NCBI GenBank assembly: GCA_910578085.1
Contig: CAJTPM010000010.1
Coordinates: 62,001 to 126,000 of the forward strand
Direction of reading: 5' to 3'
DNA from: an uncultured Lachnospiraceae bacterium
Lineage (GTDB): Bacteria; Bacillota; Clostridia; Lachnospirales; Lachnospiraceae
Length of the DNA: 64,000 bases
Notes under the pieces: model-generated
Told to the model about the DNA's origin: nothing
What the model saw: only the letters and a program-made list of their open reading frames with translations
Database searches by the model: none
Shown here: positions 1 to 8,624 of the stretch, one piece after another
Numbering within the stretch: position 1 is the first letter of the stretch
Layout of the letters: each line of letters opens with the position of its first letter
Position numbers and translations under genes: made by a program

Positions 1-54
1 GACAGCAGGGAGCGACAAAAACAGGACATGGCATTTGACCGAAAGTAAAAGTAA

Positions 55-90
55 GGGGCAAAGGGACACAGGGATCTGTCCATTTGCCCC
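55..90 (+). other. Strong intercistronic hairpin before the ABC operon
   Basis: A stem of GGGGCAAA paired with TTTGCCCC, continued inward by GGACA with TGTCC, leaves an 8-base loop. No T-run follows, so it is not a typical terminator. It ends just before the AGGAGG-like ribosome binding site of the first gene. In operons of this transporter type the binding-protein gene usually lies upstream, and such hairpins often stabilise its 3' mRNA end; that role is inferred. The first 48 bases could be the tail of that upstream gene (one frame closes at 46-48), but this cannot be decided here. Confidence 0.6.
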
Positions 91-104
91 ACGGAGGCAG
101 AAAT

Positions 105-1655
105 ATGGGGAAAGAATACATCCAGTTAAGAGGCATAAAAAAGACCTTTCCAAACGGAGTCTGCGCATTGCGGGGGGCGGATCTGACGGTGTGCGAAGGG
201 GAGATCCATGCGTTAGTGGGAGAGAATGCAGCCGGAAAGAGTACGTTAATGAACATTCTGTACGGTGTTTTAAAGGCGGATGCCGGAGAGATACTGATGA
301 ATGGAGAACCTGTCCATATTGCGGATTCAAGCGATGCGATCCGTCTGGGAATCGGCATGGTCCATCAGCATTTTATGCTTGTGCCTTCCTTTACGGTACT
401 GGAGAATATTGTCCTGGGAAGCGAGGACAAGTATAAAAATAAATTTGGCAAAATAGATTTTGAGCGAGCCCGGAAAGATATCCGGGAGATTATGAAACAG
501 ATCGATGTGGATCTGGATCTGGACAGCGTAACCGGAAGCGTCACCATCGGACTGCAGAGCAAGATCGAAATTATTAAGGCTTTGTTTCGGGGAGCAAAAC
601 TGTTAATACTGGATGAACCGACTACTGTGCTTGCCCCCACGGAAGTGGACTCCTTTTTTGAATTTCTGAGAAAACTGCGGGATAACGGGACGACCATGAT
701 CTATATCTCCCACCGTATGCGGGAAATTTTTGATCTGACGGACCGCATTACGATTCTGAGAAAGGGAGAGACGATTTCTGATGTAAAGACCGATGAGGCG
801 ACAATGGAGCAGATCAGCAGGGATATGCTGGGCTATGAGGTCACTGCTTTTGAACGGGACGAAAAAAGGATCGACAGAGCGGAAAGTAACTGCAGATTCC
901 GTGTGGAAGGGCTTTGCATGTCCGGCAGACGCATCAATTTGGAGGATATTTCTTTTGAAATTTACGGGGGTGAAGTCCTGGGGATAGCCGGTATAGAAGG
1001 AAACGGACAGGTGGAACTGGCGGATGCCCTGATCGGACTGAAAAAAATACGTTCCGGAAAAATATTACTGGACGGCACGGATGTTGCCGGGGAGAGTATC
1101 AGCAAAAGGCGCGCCAGAAAGATGGCTTATATACCGGAGGATCGGATGCACAAAGGACTGGCGCAGAATTGTACGATCACGGATAATACAATAACCGGGC
1201 ATCTGAAAGAGGCGTTTCTGGGGAAAAAGAAAATTACGGTGAACTGGCCCGGGGCGGATTCTTATGCAACTGAGATCGCGAAAGAGTACAAAGTGGAAGG
1301 TTTCAGATCCTCAGATCAGCTGATTTCCGGCCTGTCGGGCGGAAATATGCAGAAGGTGATTATCGGCAGAGAACTGTATGACAGGCCTGCCATGACGATT
1401 CTTTCCCAGCCGACGGCGGGAATCGATTTTAACGCCCAGAGCATTATTCACGGAAAGATCAACGAGTTAAAGCGTGAGGGCTGTTCTTTTCTGTTGATCA
1501 GTGAGGATCTGGATGAGCTTGTGAGAATGTCCGACAGGATCTGTGTGCTCTGCAGGGGCAAACTGGTGAAAGAGTTTTCCGATCCGGAAGCCTTTGATCT
1601 GAATGAGATCGGATATTATATGACGGGAGTAAAAAAGGATGAAAATGATGGATAA
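105..1655 (+). CDS. Sugar/nucleoside ABC transporter ATP-binding protein (two ATPase domains)
   Basis: 516-aa cytoplasmic ATPase that should power import through the two permeases encoded next. It resembles the YufO/NupA and RbsA-type dual ATPases used with BMP-family nucleoside-binding lipoproteins. The first domain has Walker A GENAAGKST and Walker B LLILDEPT. The second has the degenerate P-loop GIEGNGQ, the signature LSGGNMQK and the B motif LSQPTAGID, all usual for this family. The first-domain signature is unusual: where LSVGxxQ is expected the protein reads VTIGLQSK. The start at 105 follows GGAGG by a normal distance; an in-frame ATG at 84 has no ribosome binding site. The gene overlaps the next by 17 bases. 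The substrate is not shown by the sequence; nucleoside is an inference from family and downstream genes. Confidence 0.93.
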   Translation: MGKEYIQLRGIKKTFPNGVCALRGADLTVCEGEIHALVGENAAGKSTLMNILYGVLKADAGEILMNGEPVHIADSSDAIRLGIGMVHQHFMLVPSFTVLENIVLGSEDKYKNKFGKIDFERARKDIREIMKQIDVDLDLDSVTGSVTIGLQSKIEIIKALFRGAKLLILDEPTTVLAPTEVDSFFEFLRKLRDNGTTMIYISHRMREIFDLTDRITILRKGETISDVKTDEATMEQISRDMLGYEVTAFERDEKRIDRAESNCRFRVEGLCMSGRRINLEDISFEIYGGEVLGIAGIEGNGQVELADALIGLKKIRSGKILLDGTDVAGESISKRRARKMAYIPEDRMHKGLAQNCTITDNTITGHLKEAFLGKKKITVNWPGADSYATEIAKEYKVEGFRSSDQLISGLSGGNMQKVIIGRELYDRPAMTILSQPTAGIDFNAQSIIHGKINELKREGCSFLLISEDLDELVRMSDRICVLCRGKLVKEFSDPEAFDLNEIGYYMTGVKKDENDG

Positions 1656-2670
1656 ACTGAAAAAACGAAGCGGAACTGTGGAAGCGGTGATTCTGATTCT
1701 CATTTCCTGGAGCATTCTGTTTTTCCTGTGCGGGGAGAATCCGGTTCAGGTCGTAGGGTATATTATGTCCGGCTCCTTCAAGGATATGGGGGCGGTTGCC
1801 TCGGTGCTCAATAAAATTTTTCTGTTCTTTTTACTTGCCATAGCCTACGCCATACCGGATCAGGCCGGTCTGGCAAATGTAGGAATTGACGGACAGTTTA
1901 TTGCCGGCGGATTTTTTGCGGCGCTTTTGCCGCAGTTTGTCAATACGGGAAATCTGATGATCAATGTGGGACTTTCGGTTATTATCGCAATGTTTTTCGG
2001 AAGTATCTGGGCGTTCTGGCCGGCACTTTTGAAAGTGAAATACGGGATCAATGAGGTAGTGACCACACTGCTTGGCAATTATATCATCATTGAACTGACA
2101 GAGTACATGGTGGCCTATCCGCTGCGGATGAAAGGCTCGAGTATTTCCAGAATGGATTTTGTGCCTGAGAATTTTGAACTGCCGATGTTATTTTCATCAA
2201 AGTTTTCCTCTTCCCTGATTTTTGTGGCGATCGTACTTGCGGCGGCTGTATGGTACAACAAACGGACCGTGAAAGGGTTTGAAGCAAGGATGGTTGGCAA
2301 AAATCTGCTGTTTGCCAGACAGGCCGGCATCAATACGGATGTCGTCTCCATGAGGGCCATGATGGCCGGGGGCGCCATTGCCGGTCTGGCGGGAGCAATT
2401 CAGGCTCTGTATGTAAATCATACGTTTCAGTCGGGATTTACCAATGATTATGGTATGAAAGGGATGCTTGTGGCACTGGTTGCGATGTCAAATCCTGTGG
2501 GCTGCTTTGTCATCGCGGTGTTGTTTGGCATTTTGCAGGTGGGCGCGATCAGCATGCAGCTTTCCACAGATATCCCGTCAGAGATAGCGGCGGTGCTTCA
2601 GGCGATTATGATATTCTTTGTGGCGGCTAAGGGAGCGCTTGTGATCAAAAGGAGGAGGAGAGAAAAATGA
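1639..2670 (+). CDS. ABC transporter permease, BMP/nucleoside type (YufP-like)
   Basis: 343-aa integral membrane protein with many hydrophobic segments, of the branched BPD_transp_2 family that pairs with RbsA/YufO-type ATPases. The stretch KYGINEVVTTLLGNYI and the GLANVGIDGQFIAGG region match the typical YufP-like permease, which is longer than its partner. It should form half of the import channel. The start overlaps the ATPase gene, and three ATG codons (1639, 1645, 1648) are possible in frame; translation is probably coupled. Its stop overlaps the next start as ATGA. Confidence 0.93.
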   Translation: MKMMDKLKKRSGTVEAVILILISWSILFFLCGENPVQVVGYIMSGSFKDMGAVASVLNKIFLFFLLAIAYAIPDQAGLANVGIDGQFIAGGFFAALLPQFVNTGNLMINVGLSVIIAMFFGSIWAFWPALLKVKYGINEVVTTLLGNYIIIELTEYMVAYPLRMKGSSISRMDFVPENFELPMLFSSKFSSSLIFVAIVLAAAVWYNKRTVKGFEARMVGKNLLFARQAGINTDVVSMRAMMAGGAIAGLAGAIQALYVNHTFQSGFTNDYGMKGMLVALVAMSNPVGCFVIAVLFGILQVGAISMQLSTDIPSEIAAVLQAIMIFFVAAKGALVIKRRRREK

Positions 2671-3557
2671 GTGTATTGATCAGTCTTTGGCAGATGACAG
2701 TGATCCTGTCGGCGCCGCTTGTATTGTGTGCGCTGGGAGGCATTATCTCCTATCAGGCGGGAGTTGTGAACATCGCAATGGAAGGGATCATGCTGTCGAG
2801 CTGCTTTGTCTCTGTTTTGGTCAGCTATTACAGTCACAGCGCACTGCTTGGTCTGCTTGCGGGGATGGTGACAAGCATACTGGTCTCCCTGTTCTTTTCC
2901 TTTTTTGCGGTTACGTTGAAGGCGAATAATTTCGTAATAGGGATAGCAATCAATATTTTTGTCAGCGCGGCCACACTTTTTCTGTCAAGGTTTCTGCCGG
3001 TTGCCATATTCAATTCGCCGGATATTGCTGCAATACAAAAATTAAATTTAGATTTAAAAATAGATATTATGAATAAGCTCTTTTCCGGTTACAGTGTACT
3101 GATTTATCTGGCGGTCATCCTGGTGTTTGTGATGGATTATCTGCTCTATAAAACTCCCTTTGGCATCAGGCTGCGGGCAACGGGCGTTTTCCCGGGGGCA
3201 GTGCGGACAGCCGGGAAAAATCCGGAAAAGATCAGATATGTGGCGGGAATCATAACGGGTGTTTTTTGTGGACTTGCAGGGACGCAGCTGTCCCTGTCCA
3301 ATGTGGTGCTGTTCTCAAGAGATATGACGGCAGGACGTGGGTTCATTGCTTTTTCAGCAATTCTGATCGCCGGCGGGAAACCGAAGAGAGCGTTTTTCAT
3401 CTCGGTGCTGTTCGGTTTTTGCGATGCGCTTGCCACACAGCTTAAATCCACAGGCATTCCCACGAATTTCCTGTCCATCATTCCCTATGCCGTGGCGCTC
3501 CTGACACTGATCTTTGTGAATATCAGGGAGCGGAAGATGGCAGAGGAAAGTGTATAA
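2667..3557 (+). CDS. ABC transporter permease, BMP/nucleoside type (YufQ-like)
   Basis: 296-aa polytopic membrane protein and second permease half. The N-terminal region with GGIISYQAGVVNIAMEGIM is the hallmark of YufQ/NupC-like permeases (usual form: G..NIGxEGxM). The AGGKPKRAFFISVLFG segment also fits. A GGAGGAGAG ribosome site precedes the ATG, which overlaps the stop of the previous gene by 4 bases. With the two upstream genes it forms a complete ABC importer apart from the binding lipoprotein, which is expected just outside the window. Confidence 0.93.
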   Translation: MSVLISLWQMTVILSAPLVLCALGGIISYQAGVVNIAMEGIMLSSCFVSVLVSYYSHSALLGLLAGMVTSILVSLFFSFFAVTLKANNFVIGIAINIFVSAATLFLSRFLPVAIFNSPDIAAIQKLNLDLKIDIMNKLFSGYSVLIYLAVILVFVMDYLLYKTPFGIRLRATGVFPGAVRTAGKNPEKIRYVAGIITGVFCGLAGTQLSLSNVVLFSRDMTAGRGFIAFSAILIAGGKPKRAFFISVLFGFCDALATQLKSTGIPTNFLSIIPYAVALLTLIFVNIRERKMAEESV

Positions 3558-3573
3558 GAGGAGGAAAGTTTAG

Positions 3574-4518
3574 ATGGAGTATGTTGTAACCGGCCTTACC
3601 ATGTTGGATAAAATAGCGGTCAACGGACAGAATGTTTCGGAACCTCATCTGGGAGGAGTGCCTCTGTACGGATACTGCGGGATCAGGCCCTATACGAAGA
3701 ATGTGCTGTTTTTGTCCAGAGTGGGGCGGGATTTTAAAAAGGTCTTTGAGCCCTGGTTTTCGGACAATGAAGTTTCGGAGGAGGGGGTGATCTATGTATC
3801 GGATGAGACGCCCTATAATGTGATTGATTATGATGAAAACGGGAATGTACTTTCCTGGGAGTTTGTGACAGGGCACTGGGAGGACAGCGATTTCTGGCGG
3901 CCCCATGGGGAAGACTTTGAGCAGGTGGTCGGGGCGGATACAAAGTGCCTATATCTGAGTGAGACGCCGGTGATGAATGACATGTGGCAAAAAATCTTTG
4001 AACTGAAAAGAACCTTCGGATTCAAAGTGATGTGGGAGCCCAACGGGATACACAGCAATAAAAAATTCCATCGGGAAATACTTGCGCTGTGCGATCAGAT
4101 CGAGATGGCATCTTTTAATGTGTCGGAGGCAAAGGATATTTTTTCCATAGACGATGAGAGAGCGCTACTTAACTTTCTGAAAAATCTGCCCTGCGAACTG
4201 GTGATTCTGCGGGTTGGAAAAAGGGGGATGTATACCATTTCAGACGGAAAGATCTGTTATATCCCATCGGCGCCTCTTCCGGAAGGATGCGTCGTGGTGG
4301 ATGTCACAGGCTGCGGAAACTGTTCCACGGCAGCCGCGGCCTACGCCTGGTGCGAGGGAAAGGATTTGGCAATGACAGGCGTCATGGCCAATGTGGCTTC
4401 CGGCTATAATTTAAGGCAAAACGGTCCGGTTCCTCTGTTTGATGACGCGGTATGCGAAGAGATCAGAAAAGAGGCGGACGTTTTATATAAACTACATAGT
4501 TATCAATTTATTTCATGA
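3574..4518 (+). CDS. PfkB-fold carbohydrate kinase-like protein with altered catalytic motif
   Basis: 314-aa protein of the PfkB (ribokinase) superfamily. The C-terminal family signature reads DVTGCGN (D243 to N249). In typical family members the motif is DTxGAGD and its last Asp is the catalytic base; here it is Asn. The start of the protein (GLTMLDKI) is also atypical. PfkB subfamilies with an Asn there exist (the MAK32-like type carries GGGN), so it may be an unusual kinase, a phosphatase-like enzyme or a sugar-binding relative. Ribosome site GGAGG lies 16 bases after the permease stop, and the gene clearly belongs to the operon. A substrate delivered by the ABC importer is an inference. 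Confidence 0.85.
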   Translation: MEYVVTGLTMLDKIAVNGQNVSEPHLGGVPLYGYCGIRPYTKNVLFLSRVGRDFKKVFEPWFSDNEVSEEGVIYVSDETPYNVIDYDENGNVLSWEFVTGHWEDSDFWRPHGEDFEQVVGADTKCLYLSETPVMNDMWQKIFELKRTFGFKVMWEPNGIHSNKKFHREILALCDQIEMASFNVSEAKDIFSIDDERALLNFLKNLPCELVILRVGKRGMYTISDGKICYIPSAPLPEGCVVVDVTGCGNCSTAAAAYAWCEGKDLAMTGVMANVASGYNLRQNGPVPLFDDAVCEEIRKEADVLYKLHSYQFIS

Positions 4519-4536
4519 TGAAGGAGGAAAATGACA

Positions 4537-5670
4537 ATGAAATTTGACAGTAATTTACACAAGGAAATCTGGAGCCTGGGAGATATGACGCAGACGTTGT
4601 GCGGCAATCTGCCGGAGAAGGCGGCGGGCGTCTTTCGCAAAGAGGAGCTTGCCCGGTTTGAGCGGATCGTGATCAGCGGCTGCGGCGACAGCATCTGCGC
4701 CGCCTATGCGGTAAAAGAGTGTTTCGAGAAGCTGTTGAAGATGGATATTGACACGCCGGTCTGCATCGATCTGGCGAGACATTATGATGTGCGCCGGTTC
4801 GGTGAGAAGGGTACTACTCTTGCGATCCTCGTCAGCTTTTCCGGCAAGGTGTCGCGGGTTGTGGAGGCGGCCGAGAGGGCAAAGAGAAACGGAGCCGTCA
4901 CCATGGCGGTAACCCATGACAGCGAATCTCCGGTAGCAAAAGCCTGTGACAGGATCCTGCATGTGGTGCCGGAGGAGTTCGATCTGCACAGAACACCGGG
5001 ATGCCGCACCTATGTGGCTTCCATGCTGGGACTGTATCACTTTGCCATTCAGATGGCGGAGATGCTTGGGAAAATTAAAACAGAGGAAGCTGACCGGTAC
5101 AGAGCGGAGATCCTCGCCTATTCCGAAGCGTCTGTGAACTCTCGGGAAGAGCTGGAGGAGAAACTTTACAATCTGGCGGTGCGTTTTAGGGATGTGCCCT
5201 ATTTTGAGTTCTTAAGTTCCGGGCCGGAGTTTGCTTCCGCATGGTTTGGACAGGCTAAAATGTATGAGGCCACCGGGGACTTTTCCAGATATGAGAACTT
5301 TGAGGACTGGACTCATGTGGATTATATTTTAAGGAAGATGGACAGCGGCATGTTCCTGTTTGTGGATAAAAGGAATCCTTCTCTGAGCAGAGCAATCGAG
5401 GTTTCCCAGGTGCTCACAAGGCAGGATTACAGATACCGGATCTTTACAAACGCTGAGCCGGAGTTATTTGCGGATCCGTTAAAGGTTATTCAGATTCCGA
5501 CGGCGCCGCAGTTCTGGATGCAGCCTCTGTTTGAGACAGTGCCGGCCTGCCTGTTTGCGGGGGCGTTAGCGGATGTAAAGGGAACAACGGAATTCTGTGC
5601 GGATATGATCGACTCCCTGTTCCCCTTTGGAGGTTCTATTTTGCGATACAGCAAGATCGAAGAGCATTGA
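4537..5670 (+). CDS. SIS-domain phosphosugar isomerase/deglycase-like protein
   Basis: 377-aa cytoplasmic protein with two SIS (sugar isomerase) halves, the layout of GlmS C-terminal and FrlB-like enzymes. The first half shows the phosphosugar loop GCGDSICAAYA near residue 48 and the Ser-rich SFSGKVSRVVEAA motif; the second half starts around residue 200. No glutaminase domain is present, so it is not GlmS. Members of this group isomerise or deglycate aminated phosphosugars, or act on glycosylated amines. The start at 4537 puts AGGAGG 9 bases upstream; an ATG at 4531 would sit only 3 bases away. It is the fifth gene of the operon; the exact substrate is unknown. Confidence 0.88.
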   Translation: MKFDSNLHKEIWSLGDMTQTLCGNLPEKAAGVFRKEELARFERIVISGCGDSICAAYAVKECFEKLLKMDIDTPVCIDLARHYDVRRFGEKGTTLAILVSFSGKVSRVVEAAERAKRNGAVTMAVTHDSESPVAKACDRILHVVPEEFDLHRTPGCRTYVASMLGLYHFAIQMAEMLGKIKTEEADRYRAEILAYSEASVNSREELEEKLYNLAVRFRDVPYFEFLSSGPEFASAWFGQAKMYEATGDFSRYENFEDWTHVDYILRKMDSGMFLFVDKRNPSLSRAIEVSQVLTRQDYRYRIFTNAEPELFADPLKVIQIPTAPQFWMQPLFETVPACLFAGALADVKGTTEFCADMIDSLFPFGGSILRYSKIEEH

Positions 5671-5686
5671 GCGTAAGGAGGGAAGG

Positions 5687-6526
5687 ATGCCTGGTTTAAT
5701 CAAAATAAACGAAGGATATGACAATATTTTTACGAGAAGGAAAAGGGGGCATAAGCTGGTGATCGGCTGCATCCATCTTCTGCCCATGCCCAATACGCCC
5801 TACTATAAAAGCGGCGATCTGGAGAGGAGCGTTGAAAAAGCGGTGTGGGACGCCCGCACTCTGAAGGAGAACGGCGCCGACGGCTGTATCATACAGAATG
5901 TGGACGGTATTTTTGTTCCTACCGACGATACCGATTATGTGAACGTGGCATGCATGGCATCGGTGGGTACCCATGTGAGAACGGAGGTCGGAAAAGACTT
6001 TCTCGTGGGTGTCCAGATCATGTGGAACAGCATTACCCCTTCCCTTGCGGCAGCAAAGGCCTGCGGGGCAGATTTTACCAGATGCGCGGCACTGACCGGG
6101 GTTTCCCGGTCTCCCTTCGGGGCCATTGAGGGAAATCCTATGAAGGTCATGAACTACCGCAGATATATCGATGCGGAACATGTGGCCATGATCGCGGAAA
6201 TTTCGGGGTATCATTTTCTGAATGAACAGGAGTATAACAGGGAGATTGTGGTGTCTCATGCCAAAGATGCGCTGACGGCAGGCGGAAATGCCATAGAACT
6301 GTTTGCAAAAGACGAGGAGATCAACGAAAAAATGGTGCGGGATGTCAAGGAGGCTTTCGATGTCCCCGTGATCCTGGGGGGCGGCACCAATATAGAGAAT
6401 GCGGCCAGACGTCTGAAATATGCGGACGGAGCCATTGTGGGGACCTGCTTTGAAAAAGGGGTTTGGGGCGGCCCGGTTCAGGCGGATGCGGTGAAGGCTT
6501 ATGTGGAAAATGTGAGAAAAGTTTAG
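5687..6526 (+). CDS. BtpA/SgcQ-family TIM-barrel protein
   Basis: 279-aa protein of the BtpA family, which includes SgcQ of a putative sugar operon of E. coli and the photosystem I assembly factor of cyanobacteria. Family traits seen are GCIHLLPMPNTPYY near the start, ENGADGCIIQN, the MWNSITPSLAAAKACGADF segment, and the C-terminal phosphate-loop-like VILGGGTNIENAARRLKYAD followed by DGAIVGTCF. The fold is a (beta/alpha)8 barrel; the bacterial heterotroph members have no proven reaction that I can name. The start at 5687 has GGAGGGAAGG in front. Its position among sugar-phosphate and amide-hydrolase genes suggests a catabolic role here, not a photosynthetic one. Confidence 0.88.
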   Translation: MPGLIKINEGYDNIFTRRKRGHKLVIGCIHLLPMPNTPYYKSGDLERSVEKAVWDARTLKENGADGCIIQNVDGIFVPTDDTDYVNVACMASVGTHVRTEVGKDFLVGVQIMWNSITPSLAAAKACGADFTRCAALTGVSRSPFGAIEGNPMKVMNYRRYIDAEHVAMIAEISGYHFLNEQEYNREIVVSHAKDALTAGGNAIELFAKDEEINEKMVRDVKEAFDVPVILGGGTNIENAARRLKYADGAIVGTCFEKGVWGGPVQADAVKAYVENVRKV

Positions 6527-6543
6527 CAGGGAAGGAGAGGATT

Positions 6544-7182
6544 ATGCGGATCGATAAAATAATACCCGAGAAGACTGCCGTTCTGGTGATCGATATGCAG
6601 AATGATTTTGTCGGGCCGGGGGCGCCTATCTATATTGATATGGGGCATCAGATGGCGCCGGCTCTGAAAGAATTTTTAGATCGATGCAGACAGGAAAAGA
6701 TACAGATCATCTATACGAAGGATGTTATCAGGGCGGACCGGAAGGATATGGCAAAGGCCGGGGAGTTCTGCGAGGCGATTAAGGAGGGCAGAGCCTTGGT
6801 GGATGGGACGTCTGGGGCTGAGATCTATGAGGCAGTGGCTCCGAGACAGGGAGACATTGTCATCAAAAAGAACAGGTACAGCGCATTCTGCGGCACGACG
6901 TTAGATTCCATTCTCCGAACCCTGGGCGTTAATACGGTGGTGATTACGGGAGTGTGTACGGAGTGCTGCTGTTTTTCCACGGCCAGGGATGCGGGCCAGA
7001 ACTGCTATGATGTGGTGTTCCTTTCTGATCTGACTGGTAATAATGGGTATGAGGATATCGGGTACGGCGAAATCGATGCGGCGTCATTACACAGGGCAAT
7101 GTTGATTATGATCGGGCACACTACGGCCCATGTGATGAATTCGGAGGAATTTTTCGGGAAAGTAGAGAAGGAGGATCTATGA
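6544..7182 (+). CDS. Isochorismatase-family cysteine hydrolase
   Basis: 212-aa cytoplasmic hydrolase of the isochorismatase/nicotinamidase superfamily. The expected catalytic triad can be read: D17 in VLVIDMQNDF, K109 before NRYSAF, and C142 in the Cys-rich segment GVCTECCCFSTARDA. Members split amides, ureido groups or vinyl ethers (nicotinamide, N-carbamoyl compounds, isochorismate). Length is normal. A good GGAAGGAGAGG site precedes the ATG at 6544. Being between BtpA-like and TrpF-like genes, it may remove an amide or carbamoyl group from an intermediate of the pathway; this is inferred from context only. Confidence 0.9.
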   Translation: MRIDKIIPEKTAVLVIDMQNDFVGPGAPIYIDMGHQMAPALKEFLDRCRQEKIQIIYTKDVIRADRKDMAKAGEFCEAIKEGRALVDGTSGAEIYEAVAPRQGDIVIKKNRYSAFCGTTLDSILRTLGVNTVVITGVCTECCCFSTARDAGQNCYDVVFLSDLTGNNGYEDIGYGEIDAASLHRAMLIMIGHTTAHVMNSEEFFGKVEKEDL

Positions 7183-7859
7183 TTACGCAGATTTATTCGA
7201 TGAAGAGCGTTGAGGAGGCGTTGGCTGTGATCGAGGCAGGGGCGGATTATATCGGCATGGCGCCGCCCCAGCGCCTGAAAGGCGGCGTGAAAGCGCCGGG
7301 GGAAATATCGGAGGAGATGTGTCTTGCTATTCTGGAAGCGGCAAAAGGCCTGGCGAAGTGTGTTCTGATCGCTTCCAATGATGATGAAGACTATTACTGC
7401 GAGATCGTGAGAAAATACCGGCCTGATTTTATCCAGATCACCGGAAACCATGTTACAATAAACGGGAGACTGCGAGACCGCATCAAGGAGACCAGTCCTG
7501 ACATATCGATCATACAGGCTGTCTGCATGGACGGTGAAGAAGCCATCACACGGGCACAGAAGTTTGCTGAATATGCGGACCTGCTGATTCTGGATTCCAT
7601 AGCATCGGAAGGCAAATTTATCGGCGCGGCAGGGATCACGCATAATTGGGACTGGGATCGTGAGATAATAGAACAGGTGAAGATACCGGTGATCATGGCA
7701 GGCGGATTAGGGGCGGATAATGTGGCGGAGGCCATCGAAAGGGTACATCCCTTCGGTGTGGATTCCCTTACGCGCACAAATTCGTCTTCACCGGAGAAGA
7801 AAGGACAGAAGGATATCGCTCTTGTCAGGGAATTCTGCAGGATCGCGCACAGTTATTGA
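7179..7859 (+). CDS. TrpF-like phosphoribosylanthranilate isomerase-family barrel
   Basis: 226-aa protein of the TrpF (phosphoribosylanthranilate isomerase) barrel family. The C-terminal phosphate-binding part VIMAGGLGADNVAEAIE followed by GVDSLTRTN matches TrpF in layout. The N-terminal KICG motif, whose Cys is catalytic in true TrpF, is replaced by QIYSMKSVEEAL, so a tryptophan role is unlikely. No other trp gene lies nearby. It overlaps the hydrolase gene by 4 bases (ATGA) and closes the operon before a strong terminator. It probably handles a phosphoribosyl intermediate of the same unknown pathway. Confidence 0.85.
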   Translation: MITQIYSMKSVEEALAVIEAGADYIGMAPPQRLKGGVKAPGEISEEMCLAILEAAKGLAKCVLIASNDDEDYYCEIVRKYRPDFIQITGNHVTINGRLRDRIKETSPDISIIQAVCMDGEEAITRAQKFAEYADLLILDSIASEGKFIGAAGITHNWDWDREIIEQVKIPVIMAGGLGADNVAEAIERVHPFGVDSLTRTNSSSPEKKGQKDIALVREFCRIAHSY

Positions 7860-7895
7860 GCAGATTCCGCCGTCATGGAAAGAACTGATAGTGGA

Positions 7896-7921
7896 GAATC
7901 CTGCAAAGCAGGATTCTTTTT
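7896..7921 (+). terminator. Rho-independent terminator of the transporter/catabolic operon
   Basis: A perfect 9-bp stem, GAATCCTGC paired with GCAGGATTC around an AAA loop, is followed by five Ts. It lies 36 bases after the TrpF-like gene. The Crp-like gene begins 16 bases later, so that gene is either transcribed by read-through or has a start site inside the operon end. Confidence 0.9.
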
Positions 7922-7936
7922 CAGCAATGGAGGAGT

Positions 7937-8620
7937 ATGGAGATCATAAAATTTTGCGACAAGGATATTATCGCGTCTTATTATAAGATAGACCTGGAAA
8001 AATACGGCAGCTGGCTGCCCTATGATCCGGACTTCTGTATTTTCAGTCCGGAGGAGACGATATTGGAGCCGGGATATATTGTGGAATATCTGTATATTGT
8101 TCTCTCCGGGGATGCCTATGTCTGTGCTCCTGGCGATGACGGAAACGAACTGCTGCATATATTCTGCAGGGAGGGAGATATTTTTGGAAACGCGGAGTTT
8201 TTTATGGAAGATCACTGCTTTTCCCTGGTGAAAAGTCTGAACGAGTGCGTCTGCATGAGGATCCACACAAAAGCCTGCCGAAAGCAGATACTTGCTGACT
8301 GCAGGCTGCTTTCCATTTTGGGATACAGCCTGGCGCATATGCTTTCTTCTACTGCCCGCAATAATGCGTGCAATAAATTTATGCCCCTTGACAACAGGCT
8401 TGCTTCGAGAATCCTGAATGTTGAGAAAGGAGGGATTTATGATAAGAACTTGTCTTATGAAGCGGAATATCTGGGGGTGAGCTACAGGCATCTGCTGCGG
8501 TGTCTCAAGTATTTTGTGGATGAAAATATCATTTCCAGACAGTCCAAGGGAATCTACCGGATCGAAAACAGGGAGGCGTTGGTCACTTTGAAAAAGAATG
8601 TGGAGAGCGGTATCTGGTGA
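7937..8620 (+). CDS. Crp/Fnr-family transcriptional regulator
   Basis: 227-aa regulator. The N-terminal half is a cyclic-nucleotide-binding-type beta roll (about residues 20-125, with GYIVEYLYIVLSGDAYV and GDIFGNAEFFM). The C-terminal half holds a winged helix: NLSYEAEYLGVSYRHLLRCLKYF is the recognition region. The phosphate-binding RSA-type motif of cAMP-responsive Crp is absent, so the ligand may differ, as in YeiL-like regulators. The ATG follows GGAGGAG with a short gap. It stands right behind the operon terminator and is the natural candidate to control that operon; no operator was identified. Confidence 0.88.
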   Translation: MEIIKFCDKDIIASYYKIDLEKYGSWLPYDPDFCIFSPEETILEPGYIVEYLYIVLSGDAYVCAPGDDGNELLHIFCREGDIFGNAEFFMEDHCFSLVKSLNECVCMRIHTKACRKQILADCRLLSILGYSLAHMLSSTARNNACNKFMPLDNRLASRILNVEKGGIYDKNLSYEAEYLGVSYRHLLRCLKYFVDENIISRQSKGIYRIENREALVTLKKNVESGIW

Positions 8621-8624
8621 GGAC

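Noticed and set aside
35..436. A 133-codon plus-strand frame at the left end
   Set aside because: It overlaps the ABC ATPase in another frame, has a Cys/Arg/Gly-rich composition and no ribosome site.
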